Part shown: positions 36,159-43,500 of the stretch, piece after piece
How the letters are laid out: every line of letters starts with the position of its first letter
Numbering within the stretch: position 1 is the stretch's first letter
Assembly: GCA_028722305.1 (NCBI GenBank)
Contig: JAQYHB010000056.1
Span: 30,404 to 94,403 of the forward strand
Origin: Spirochaetales bacterium
Lineage (GTDB): Bacteria > Spirochaetota > Spirochaetia > Sphaerochaetales > Sphaerochaetaceae
Length of the DNA: 64,000 bases
Direction of reading: 5' to 3'
Translations under genes and position numbers: made by a program
The notes under the pieces: generated by a model
The model's input: only the letters and a program-made list of their open reading frames with translations
Told to the model about the DNA's origin: nothing
Database searches by the model: none

Positions 36159-36604
36159 GAATCGGCAGCGGATGGGACCTGCACATCCTTGTCCCGGGAA
36201 GAAAGATGATGCTGGGCGGCTATCAGGTCCCCAGCCCCGTCGGGGAAGCCGGTCACAGCGATGGTGACGTGCTGGTTCATGCCATCATCGACGCCATCTA
36301 CGGAGCCTTGGCTGAGGGGGATATCGGCAGCCATTACCCGGACACCGATCCCCGCTACAAGGGAATCGCCTCCATCGAGTTGCTCAAAGACACCATGACA
36401 CACCTGGGAACCCATCGTATCGTGAACCTGGACAGCACGGTAATCCTGCAGAGCCCGAAGCTTCGTAACCACATCGATTCCATCCGCGCGAGCCTCGCGC
36501 AGGCCACATGCCTGAGCATCGGGCAGATTTCGGTCAAAGCAAAGACCACCGAGCATTTACTGGAAAACGCTGTCATCGCCCAGGCGACCGTCCTGCTCTC
36601 CTGA
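36155..36604 (+). CDS. ispF: 2-C-methyl-D-erythritol 2,4-cyclodiphosphate synthase
   Basis: A 149-residue IspF, the fifth MEP-pathway step, a zinc trimer. The metal-binding GSGWDLH at residues 4-10, AGHSDGDVLVHAIIDA near 35, and SVKAKTTEHL near 130 are all present. The ATG overlaps the ispD stop by four bases. ispD and ispF are commonly adjacent or fused. Confidence 0.96.
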   Translation: MRIGSGWDLHILVPGRKMMLGGYQVPSPVGEAGHSDGDVLVHAIIDAIYGALAEGDIGSHYPDTDPRYKGIASIELLKDTMTHLGTHRIVNLDSTVILQSPKLRNHIDSIRASLAQATCLSIGQISVKAKTTEHLLENAVIAQATVLLS

Positions 36605-36625
36605 CGGAAAAAACCGGTATCCCTC

Positions 36626-36654
36626 TTGCATAGAAAAAAGAATCCGGCTATTAT
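36626..36654 (+). promoter_or_regulatory. tRNA-Leu promoter
   Basis: TTGCAT at 36626-36631, 17-base spacer, TATTAT at 36649-36654. Predicted start is about 20 bases before the mature tRNA. Confidence 0.65.
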
Positions 36655-36680
36655 CAATGGCTGTCAGCCAAAAGACAAAT

Positions 36681-36764
36681 GCCCAGGTGGCGGAATTGGT
36701 AGACGCACTTGGTTCAGGTCCAAGCTCTGTCAAAGGAATGGAAGTTCGAGTCTTCTCCTGGGCA
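36681..36764 (+). tRNA. tRNA-Leu (anticodon CAG)
   Basis: An 84-base tRNA with acceptor stem GCCCAGG/CCTGGGC, anticodon arm CTTGG-TTCAGGT-CCAAG reading CAG, a class II variable arm, and T-loop GTTCGAGTC. The discriminator base is A and CCA is not encoded. It decodes CTG, which is frequent in the coding sequences here. Confidence 0.96.
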
Positions 36765-36769
36765 CTTAA

Positions 36770-36796
36770 GCATCCGATCGTTCGGATGCTTTTTTT
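36770..36796 (+). terminator. Rho-independent terminator after tRNA-Leu
   Basis: Eight-base stem GCATCCGA/TCGGATGC with a four-base loop and seven Ts at 36790-36796. Confidence 0.92.
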
Positions 36797-36894
36797 AACA
36801 CGCTGCTAACGCCCTAACGACCTGTAGCTGTAAAAACTCTCTAAACATTACGGTATCATGGCCCCTATCCCAAACAAGGCTATACTGCTACCAT

Positions 36895-38007
36895 ATGGCC
36901 ATGCATAACGAAAGAGAAACCACCATCATACGCGCCAGCGCCATCGGCATCCTCGCCAACCTGGTGTTGGCCGCATTCAAGGCATTCATAGGCCTAGCAA
37001 CCGGGTCGATCGCGGTCATCCTGGACGCAGTCAACAACCTCTCCGACGCCATGAGCAGCGTCACTACCATCATCGGCACCAGACTGGCCGGCAAGGCACC
37101 CGACAAGAAGCATCCTTTCGGCTATGGCCGCATCGAGTATCTCTCGGCGACCATCGTCGCCGTCATCGTCCTGTACTCCGGCATCACCAGCGCGGTGGAA
37201 TCGGTCAAGAAAATCTTCCATCCCGAGGCGGCGACATACACCGACATTTCCTTGCTGATCATCGCCGTGGCGGTGCTGGTCAAACTGCTTCTCGGCACCT
37301 ACGTCCAGCACCAGGGGAAAAAGGTCAACTCCGACTCACTGGTGGCCAGCGGAGCTGACGCCAAGTTTGATGCGATCCTTTCCCTTTCCGTCTTCGTCTG
37401 CGCCCTGCTCTCCCGCTTCACCGGTCTTTCGCTCGAGGCGTATGTCGGCGTCCTGATCGCGGCCATGATCATCAAGAGCGGCATCGAGATGATTGGAAAG
37501 ACAACGGGCGAGATGCTGGGCGAACGCGCCCCCGGCGAGCTCTCGAAGGGAGTCAAGGCGGTTCTCGAGGAGGACGACCACGTCAGAGGCGCCTACGACC
37601 TGGTTCTGAACAACTACGGTCCCGACCAGTACATCGCCTCGGTCCATATCGAGGTACCCGACACCATGACCGCCTGTGAGATCGACGACCTGAGCCTGAA
37701 ACTCTCCCGCGATGTCTACCAGAAGTGCCACGTCATCCTTGCCGCCATCGGCATCTACGCCTCCAACACCGCGAATCCGGCATCGAAAGCGATGCGGATA
37801 GCGGTGGAAGCTTTGGCCAAGAAGGTAGATGGCATCCTGCAGGTCCATGGCTTCCATGTGTCGGGAAAGCAGGTCAAGTTCGACGTCGTGGTGGACTATG
37901 CGGCCAAAGACAAGGACGCGCTGGTCGCCCACATGAAAGAACTCTGCCGGAAGAAGTGGCCGGACTACAGCTTCCAAATCAACCAGGATTTCGATTTCAG
38001 CGACTGA
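36895..38007 (+). CDS. Cation diffusion facilitator family transporter
   Basis: A 370-residue CDF efflux protein for divalent metals (Zn, Fe, Mn or Co). Six membrane spans lie within residues 10-195, with metal-site aspartates in DAVNNLSDA (span 2) and DAKFDA (span 5). A cytoplasmic domain follows (ASVHIEVPDTMTACEID), then a second ferredoxin-like repeat at about 290-365, making it longer than the usual 300. TATACT at 36881-36886 lies eight bases before the ATG; its -35 is poor. A second ATG two codons later is possible. Its stop is two bases from that of the EAL gene. Confidence 0.9.
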   Translation: MAMHNERETTIIRASAIGILANLVLAAFKAFIGLATGSIAVILDAVNNLSDAMSSVTTIIGTRLAGKAPDKKHPFGYGRIEYLSATIVAVIVLYSGITSAVESVKKIFHPEAATYTDISLLIIAVAVLVKLLLGTYVQHQGKKVNSDSLVASGADAKFDAILSLSVFVCALLSRFTGLSLEAYVGVLIAAMIIKSGIEMIGKTTGEMLGERAPGELSKGVKAVLEEDDHVRGAYDLVLNNYGPDQYIASVHIEVPDTMTACEIDDLSLKLSRDVYQKCHVILAAIGIYASNTANPASKAMRIAVEALAKKVDGILQVHGFHVSGKQVKFDVVVDYAAKDKDALVAHMKELCRKKWPDYSFQINQDFDFSD

Positions 38008-38009
38008 AA

Positions 38010-39665
38010 TCAGGCGATTGAGGCCGACTGCTTTTTCCCGCTCATCAGTGCGAAGAACTGGTCGGCCGTCATCGGCCTTCCGTAATGGAAGCCCTGGGCA
38101 TACTGGCACCCAAGCTCCTCGAGCATCTTCGCCTGGGCCTCGTTCTCCACTCCCTCGGCAATCACCGGCACCCGCATGTCGTTGGCGATATGGAGCACGT
38201 CGCGGATGATCGCGGGCCGTTCCGTCTCCAGCTGCAGGAACTTCATGTCCAGCTTCAACACGTCAATCGGCAACAAGGCCAACATATTCAATGACGAGAA
38301 ACCACTGCCGAAGTCGTCCATCTCGATCCGGTAGCCAAGGCTCCTCAGCTGGCTCACCAGCTGGACCAACCGGTTCGGCTCACGTGTGTACGCGCTCTCC
38401 GTCACCTCGAGATTCAGGTCCCTCGGCTCCAGGCCGTAGTGCTCCACGATGCTGTGGATTGTCCCGACCAAGTCCGGCATGCCGACGTCGACCCGGCTGA
38501 TATTGGTGGAAATCGGGACGCAGGAACCCAAACTCTCCTTCCAGCTCCGGATCTGGCTCGCGACACAATTCCAGATAAAGTTGTCCAAGGCGCTGATCAG
38601 GCCGTTCCTTTCAAAGAGCGGGATAAAGCGGTCAGGGGTCAGGAAACCAAGGCGGGGATGATTCCAGCGGACCAGGGCCTCGGCGCCGACGAGCGCGCGG
38701 TCGCTGATCCTGAACTTGGGCTGGTAGCGGATGACGAACTGGCGCTCCTCGATGGCACGGGGAGTATCCCCCACCAGCCGCATCTCCTCCATCTGCGCCT
38801 TGTGCAGTTCGGAATCGAAAAAACAATATGGTTTGTTGAAGTTCTCGCGGGCTCGGTCGCAGGCGAAATTGGCCCGCTCGAAGGCAGTCGCGACAGCCAC
38901 GTCATGGCCGATAGGGGCATAGATGCCGCTACGCACCTGCACCTGTGGCAGGTCCCTCATCTGCCGCAACGGCTCCAGCAACTCCCTGAGCAGCTGTGGC
39001 CAGTTTTCCTGATGGGGAACAAGGACGAGGAAACTGTCCGGCTTCCCCCCGCCGACGATACCCCCCATCTCGGAAAACCGGGTCTTTACCAGACTGGCCA
39101 GGATGCGGAGCATGTTGTCGCTCACCTCCGGGCCATACAGGTCCCGGAACATGCGGAAATGGTCGATGTTGAGCTCCAGTGCGTCATAGTCCAGCCCTGG
39201 GTTCGCCTTCACCAGTTTCTCAGCGTACGGAAAGAAGACTTCGCGGGTGTAGACCCCGGTCAGGTGGTCATGCTCGCTCAGGCGTAGCAGGCGGTTCTCG
39301 CTCCCCTGACGGATCGCGCGTTCGATCTTCAGCCGGACCAGCCTCGGGTCCGATGGGAGGACGATGAAATCCTGGGCCCCTTGGGACAAGGCGTCGAACT
39401 CATCCTCTCCCCGCTCGGAGAGGGCGATCAGGATGCCATCGCCCGAACGCCCCTTCATCTCGGGAAACAGGGCGCACTCGACCAGCAACGCGTCGACATT
39501 CCGTCCTGTATCCTGAAGGATCGAAACCGCTTCGTCCACCGTGCCGGAGAGCAAAAGCTGATAAGTGGGTTCACAGATTGAAGAGAAGAGTTTTCTGCGG
39601 AACTCACTGGAATCCACAATCAAGAGCGTATTGCGGACGCCCTGTCCTTTCTTGATGTCTTCCAT
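38010..39665 (-). CDS. Response-regulator-like, degenerate GGDEF, EAL protein
   Basis: A 551-residue signalling protein. Residues about 10-115 resemble a receiver domain without the usual acceptor-site context. A GGDEF domain (about 130-285) has GGGKPD where GGDEF should be, so cyclase activity is unlikely. The EAL domain (about 300-545) keeps AEALVRW, NIS, EVTES, DDFGSG, KLD and EGVEN, so c-di-GMP hydrolysis is plausible. The start at 39665 follows TTGAGG, 18 bases, TATAGT by ten bases. It is divergent from the OhrR gene. Confidence 0.88.
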   Translation of the reverse strand: MEDIKKGQGVRNTLLIVDSSEFRRKLFSSICEPTYQLLLSGTVDEAVSILQDTGRNVDALLVECALFPEMKGRSGDGILIALSERGEDEFDALSQGAQDFIVLPSDPRLVRLKIERAIRQGSENRLLRLSEHDHLTGVYTREVFFPYAEKLVKANPGLDYDALELNIDHFRMFRDLYGPEVSDNMLRILASLVKTRFSEMGGIVGGGKPDSFLVLVPHQENWPQLLRELLEPLRQMRDLPQVQVRSGIYAPIGHDVAVATAFERANFACDRARENFNKPYCFFDSELHKAQMEEMRLVGDTPRAIEERQFVIRYQPKFRISDRALVGAEALVRWNHPRLGFLTPDRFIPLFERNGLISALDNFIWNCVASQIRSWKESLGSCVPISTNISRVDVGMPDLVGTIHSIVEHYGLEPRDLNLEVTESAYTREPNRLVQLVSQLRSLGYRIEMDDFGSGFSSLNMLALLPIDVLKLDMKFLQLETERPAIIRDVLHIANDMRVPVIAEGVENEAQAKMLEELGCQYAQGFHYGRPMTADQFFALMSGKKQSASIA

Positions 39666-39675
39666 GATGATCCAC

Positions 39676-39766
39676 ACTATAACATATGTCATATCTTTTC
39701 CTCAAGAGCTTTGTTGACAGTTTTTCGCGTATCGGACAGAATATCAATTAATTGTACGCAATTTAA
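39676..39766. promoter_or_regulatory. Divergent promoters and OhrR operator
   Basis: Minus strand (EAL gene): TTGAGG at 39705-39700, 18-base spacer, TATAGT at 39681-39676. Plus strand (ohrR): TTGACA at 39714-39719, 17-base spacer, CAGAAT at 39737-39742. Directly downstream, ATCAATTAATTGTA at 39743-39756 differs from the known Bacillus OhrR box (TACAATTAATTGTA) at only two of fourteen bases, and overlaps a second inverted repeat, AATTG-TACG-CAATT. This fits autorepression. Confidence 0.65.
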
Positions 39767-39775
39767 TGGAGTGCC

Positions 39776-40222
39776 ATGATGGACAGCGATGACGCCCTGA
39801 AACTTGAAAACCAGCTTTGTTTTCCGCTCTATGCGGCGTCCCGTGAGGTCATCCGCGCCTACACTCCCCTGCTGGAGAAGCTGGATTTGACCTACACGCA
39901 GTACATCACCATGATGGTCCTATGGGAAAAGCGGCAGGTCAGCGTCAAGGAAATCGGTGAGTTGCTCTTCCTGGATTCCGGCACGCTCACCCCTCTTTTG
40001 AAAAAACTCGAGGCAAAAGGATACCTGACACGCCAGCGGAACAAGAAGGACGAGCGATCGCTTATGGTCGCCGTAACCGACCGGGGCCTGCGACTGAAAG
40101 GGCAAGCCCGTTCGATTCCCAAGGCGATGACAGCCTGTTTCCGGCTCTCACCGGAAGAGGCGCAAACCCTCTACAAACTGCTCTACCGGCTCATCGGCTT
40201 GGCGAGAAAGGACTCAACATGA
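39776..40222 (+). CDS. ohrR: OhrR-type MarR-family peroxide sensor
   Basis: A 148-residue MarR-family repressor of the OhrR group, which senses organic hydroperoxides. KLENQLCFPLYAASREV places a cysteine at residue 15, the position of the sensing Cys15 in Bacillus OhrR. A tyrosine-containing LDLTYTQYITMM helix follows. The winged helix is at about 60-100. No second cysteine pairs with it in the C-terminal part beyond Cys122, so it is probably the one-cysteine type. No ohr peroxidase gene lies nearby, so its targets are elsewhere or it regulates itself and the EAL gene. Confidence 0.88.
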   Translation: MMDSDDALKLENQLCFPLYAASREVIRAYTPLLEKLDLTYTQYITMMVLWEKRQVSVKEIGELLFLDSGTLTPLLKKLEAKGYLTRQRNKKDERSLMVAVTDRGLRLKGQARSIPKAMTACFRLSPEEAQTLYKLLYRLIGLARKDST

Positions 40223-40223
40223 A

Positions 40224-40245
40224 AAGGGCCCGTCTCCGAGCCCTT
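40224..40245 (-). terminator. Hairpin terminator between convergent ohrR and XRE genes
   Basis: Stem AAGGGC/GCCCTT with a ten-base loop. On the minus strand TTTTC follows, so it should end the XRE transcript, running up to the ohrR stop codon. Confidence 0.6.
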
Positions 40246-40268
40246 GCGTGTCATACGAGTCATATCGG

Positions 40269-40631
40269 TCAGTCCTCAGCGGGCAACCGATAGATTCTTC
40301 TGACCAGTTTCATGTCCTCTTCAGACGAATGAGACATGGCAAGCACGACATCAAGGGGAATCAACTTCTGATTCGCGCCTTGAGCTCCTCTGGACTCCTC
40401 CGCCATGTTCACCAGTTCTTCGCCCGTCGTCAGATACTCAACCGTTGTGTCAAGAATTTTCGCGATCTTGCAAGCAGTTGTCACCGAAGGATAAATCTGT
40501 CGCGAGCGCTGAGTGATGAGCAAGGGGTAACTGAGGTCCAGTCTTTCCGTTATCGACTTGATTGAAAAGCCCTTGGCTTTCCGCTCTTTGTCGAAACGTT
40601 CCCAGAATTTCTCTGCACCAGCTTCTTTCAT
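40269..40631 (-). CDS. XRE-family HTH regulator
   Basis: A 120-residue protein with a helix-turn-helix of the Cro/CI class (residues about 20-70: SIKSITERLDLSYPLLI, then TTACKIAKILDTTVEYL). The C-terminal ~45 residues have no known domain. An inverted repeat lies upstream (40650-40667), so it is probably autoregulated. TATTAC ends seven bases before the ATG. Targets are unknown. Confidence 0.82.
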   Translation of the reverse strand: MKEAGAEKFWERFDKERKAKGFSIKSITERLDLSYPLLITQRSRQIYPSVTTACKIAKILDTTVEYLTTGEELVNMAEESRGAQGANQKLIPLDVVLAMSHSSEEDMKLVRRIYRLPAED

Positions 40632-40649
40632 ACGTTAAGTAATACCATA

Positions 40650-40667
40650 AGTCAACGAAACTTGACT
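40650..40667. promoter_or_regulatory. Inverted repeat upstream of XRE gene
   Basis: Perfect AGTCAA-6-TTGACT palindrome covering the expected -35 position of the XRE gene, six bases beyond its TATTAC box at 40639-40644. A typical autoregulatory operator layout; no experiment is implied. Confidence 0.5.
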
Positions 40668-40797
40668 ACTCTTTATATCTCTATTTTCTTTTGAATTTAT
40701 CGCAATCTTCTCAGAGGAATATGGAGTATTTTGAACTTTCTTCACATAAGTCGGAAAATTTCCACCAAATTGACTGTACTCGGGCAACCAGGGCGTG

Positions 40798-40826
40798 TTG
40801 ACCTTGCTGCCGTCTCTTCATACCAT
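40798..40826 (+). promoter_or_regulatory. ybaK promoter
   Basis: TTGACC at 40798-40803, 17-base spacer, TACCAT at 40821-40826, six bases before the ATG at 40833. Confidence 0.45.
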
Positions 40827-40832
40827 CATCTT

Positions 40833-41306
40833 ATGCACAAAACAAATGCCATGAGAATTCTGGAATCCCTCAGCATCTCCTACACGACACAGAGTTACGA
40901 TTGGGATGAAGACCATATAGACGCCAAACATGTCTGCGAGCAGCTGCACCTCGACCCCGAACAAGTATTCAAGACAATTGTGTTGGAAGACAGCGATAAA
41001 CAAAAATTCGTTTTTTGTCTTCCCGCGGAGTCTGTCATAAGTATGAAACGCGTCAAGGAAATCACCGGGAGCAAAAGCATCGACCTGCTTCCGTTGAAGG
41101 ACTTGCAGAAAACCACCGGATACATCCGTGGCGGGTGCTCGCCACTGGGGATGATCCGGAAATTCCCTACCTATATCGAAGAGACGGCCCAGCTGTTCGA
41201 CACGATCTACGTCAGTGCCGGCATGCGGGGCCTGCAACTCTGCCTGCGGCCTGACGACCTGCTGAAGGCCGCCGAGGCCACCTGGGCCGATTTTACCCAA
41301 GCGTAG
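40833..41306 (+). CDS. ybaK: Cys-tRNA(Pro)/Cys-tRNA(Cys) deacylase
   Basis: A 157-residue YbaK/EbsC editing protein that hydrolyses mischarged Cys-tRNA(Pro) in trans. Seen: KTNAMRILESLSISYTT at the start, VFKTIVLEDS near 45, and GYIRGGCSPLGM near 100. The start at 40833 is set by the promoter six bases upstream and matches family N-termini. The 3' end overlaps the convergent ridA by 14 bases. Confidence 0.92.
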   Translation: MHKTNAMRILESLSISYTTQSYDWDEDHIDAKHVCEQLHLDPEQVFKTIVLEDSDKQKFVFCLPAESVISMKRVKEITGSKSIDLLPLKDLQKTTGYIRGGCSPLGMIRKFPTYIEETAQLFDTIYVSAGMRGLQLCLRPDDLLKAAEATWADFTQA

Positions 41307-41670
41307 CGATTGCCTCAATCTCCACCAAGGCGTCCTTGGGAAGCCTGGCGACCTGTACGGCGCTGCGGGCGGGATAGACACCAGAGAAGAATGATGCGTA
41401 GACTCCGTTCATCGCGGCGAAGTCGTTCATGTCCTTCAGGAAGACGGTGGTCTTGACGACGGCGTCCATCGTCAAACCTGCCGCCTCAAGCTGATAGCTC
41501 ACGTTGGCGAGCGACTGCCGGGTCTGTTCCTCGATTGTCTCGGGCATGGAGCCGCTTTTCGCGTCGACGGGAAGCTGGCCGCTGATGAACAGGAGACCTC
41601 CTGCCTTCACCGCAGGGCTGTAGGGACCAATGGCAGCCGGTCCTTTTTCGGATACAATGCGTTCTTTCAT
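41293..41670 (-). CDS. ridA: RidA enamine/imine deaminase
   Basis: A 125-residue RidA (YjgF/YER057c), which hydrolyses reactive 2-aminoacrylate. The catalytic arginine lies in YPARSAVQV near residue 103 with EIEAIA at the end. AAGGAG sits five bases before the ATG. An extended -10, TGCTATGAT, lies about 20 bases further upstream. Confidence 0.95.
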   Translation of the reverse strand: MKERIVSEKGPAAIGPYSPAVKAGGLLFISGQLPVDAKSGSMPETIEEQTRQSLANVSYQLEAAGLTMDAVVKTTVFLKDMNDFAAMNGVYASFFSGVYPARSAVQVARLPKDALVEIEAIATLG

Positions 41671-41712
41671 GGGAACTCCTTTTCCCCATCATAGCATACT
41701 TGGATCGCTCTG

Positions 41713-41741
41713 TTGACTCTCCCGTATTGGAAAGGAACAAT
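41713..41741 (+). promoter_or_regulatory. Promoter of the ABC exporter pair
   Basis: TTGACT at 41713-41718, 17-base spacer, AACAAT at 41736-41741, seven bases before the ATG at 41749. Confidence 0.4.
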
Positions 41742-41748
41742 ATCTCGT

Positions 41749-43500
41749 ATGGGGCATCAACCTGATCTGCGCCCGGTGCGGAAACCTGAGCGTGTTTTTT
41801 CGTATTTCCAGAAAGAATGGCCACTGGTGGTTTTGTTCTCGATCGCGGGGATTGTCTTCAACCTCGGGCAATCGGTTGTGCTGGTGATGCAAGGGAAATT
41901 GATCGACACGGTATCGGAGCGCTCGCCTTTTCCGGTCGTCCTTCGCGCCACGGGATTCCTTCTGCTCATGGTCCTGTTCTTTCAGGGGTGCCGGTACACG
42001 AAACGCTTTGCCATCCGCCACTGGGCCAACCGTACGATTGCCCGGATGAGGCAGGAGGTCTATGACCATCTGGTCACCCAGAGTCTCAGCGAGCTGGAAC
42101 AAGAACAGATCGGGGATTTGATGACCAAAGCTGTCGGTGACGTCGACATTTCCGTCGAGGGCATCCGCAAGACCACTACCGAAATCTTCGACACGGGCGT
42201 GCTGATGGCCGGCTACGCCGCCACCTTATGCATTTCATCCTGGCGCATCACCGCTATGTGCGTCTGGTGGATACCGCTTTCCATGTTCCTCGCCTCACGC
42301 CTGAAAACTGTGGTGGCGCGGTTGAGCAAGGCCAGCCGGGAGCAGCAGAGCCGGGTGACCGGCATGACCTTCGACATGGCCAGCAAGACTGTCCTGCTCA
42401 GAACCGCCAGCATGGAAGAACCGGTCCTGGCCAGGTATCGCCAGGAGTTGAAGGTCCTGCAGAAAAAGGCGACGCTCGCCTCTCTCCTTGAAAGCTCGCT
42501 CGGCCCGCTCTACCAAGGGGTGGCCAGCATCGGCTTCATCTTCGTCCTCTTCTTCGGGGGCAAGCTGGTGGTCGACGGAACGTGGAGCATCGGCTCTTTC
42601 AGCAGTTATAGCCTGCTCTTCTCGGCCTTTACCGTGAAGGCAAGCAAGGCTTCCAAACTCTTCAACGCCTGGCAGAAGGCACAGGTCTCCTTCGGCCGGA
42701 TCCGGCCCCTACTTTCGGGACATCCCAAGGAAGACACCACAATCCACCATCCGCTTGACCCGGAAAGGAGGCTGGTGGTCAGTCACCTCTCCTTCCGGTA
42801 TCCGCAAGAGGAGAAATGGGTGATCAAGGATGTCAGCTTCACCGCCGAGCCGGGCGAGGTCGTCGGTATCACCGGACCGGTCGCAAGCGGAAAGTCGACG
42901 TTGAACATCGCCTTGGAGGGACTCTATCCCTATGAGGGATCGGTCAAGCTCGGGGGCTGGGAGCTCCGGGAGTTGAGCGGTTTCGAACGAGGGACCTACA
43001 TCTCCTGGCAGGGGCATCAAAGTGAGCTGCTCTCTGCCTCCATCCGTGAAAACGTTACCCTCGGGGAAAAAGGCGACATCTCCCGGGTGTTGCGGGACGT
43101 AGCCTTCGACAAGGACATGGAAAGGATGCCGGACGGAGAGGAAACGATGGTTGGTTCCAGTGGAGTGCGGCTTTCCGGAGGACAGGGACAACGGATCAGT
43201 CTGGCCCGGGCGCTGTGGCGCGGAAGCCCGCTGATCCTTCTGGACGACCCGTTCGGCAGCGTCGACCTGGCCACCGAGCGCCACATCATCCATTCCATCC
43301 GCACCCATTACACCCATTCGATCATCATCCTCGTCAGCCACCGGCTGGCAATGTTCCCCGAGACCGACCAGGTGGGATTCCTGTCCAAGGATGGAAGGCT
43401 TTCCATGGGAACCCATCAGAGCCAGATGGAAGGCAACCCCCTGTATCGGGAAATGTTCGAGCTGCAGCAGAAGGAGGTGGAAGACCATGAAAAGCGATAA
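41749..43500 (+). CDS. ABC exporter subunit, degenerate catalytic Walker B
   Basis: A 583-residue fused membrane/ATPase half-transporter: six spans within residues about 20-310, then an ATPase with Walker A GPVASGKST, signature LSGGQGQRISLARAL and Walker B LILLDDPFG. The residue after the Walker B aspartate is Asp instead of the catalytic Glu, as in the degenerate-site half of heterodimeric exporters (for example TM287). The start at 41749 follows the -10 by seven bases. It overlaps its partner by 14 bases. The substrate is unknown, perhaps drugs or lipids. Confidence 0.9.
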   Translation: MGHQPDLRPVRKPERVFSYFQKEWPLVVLFSIAGIVFNLGQSVVLVMQGKLIDTVSERSPFPVVLRATGFLLLMVLFFQGCRYTKRFAIRHWANRTIARMRQEVYDHLVTQSLSELEQEQIGDLMTKAVGDVDISVEGIRKTTTEIFDTGVLMAGYAATLCISSWRITAMCVWWIPLSMFLASRLKTVVARLSKASREQQSRVTGMTFDMASKTVLLRTASMEEPVLARYRQELKVLQKKATLASLLESSLGPLYQGVASIGFIFVLFFGGKLVVDGTWSIGSFSSYSLLFSAFTVKASKASKLFNAWQKAQVSFGRIRPLLSGHPKEDTTIHHPLDPERRLVVSHLSFRYPQEEKWVIKDVSFTAEPGEVVGITGPVASGKSTLNIALEGLYPYEGSVKLGGWELRELSGFERGTYISWQGHQSELLSASIRENVTLGEKGDISRVLRDVAFDKDMERMPDGEETMVGSSGVRLSGGQGQRISLARALWRGSPLILLDDPFGSVDLATERHIIHSIRTHYTHSIIILVSHRLAMFPETDQVGFLSKDGRLSMGTHQSQMEGNPLYREMFELQQKEVEDHEKR

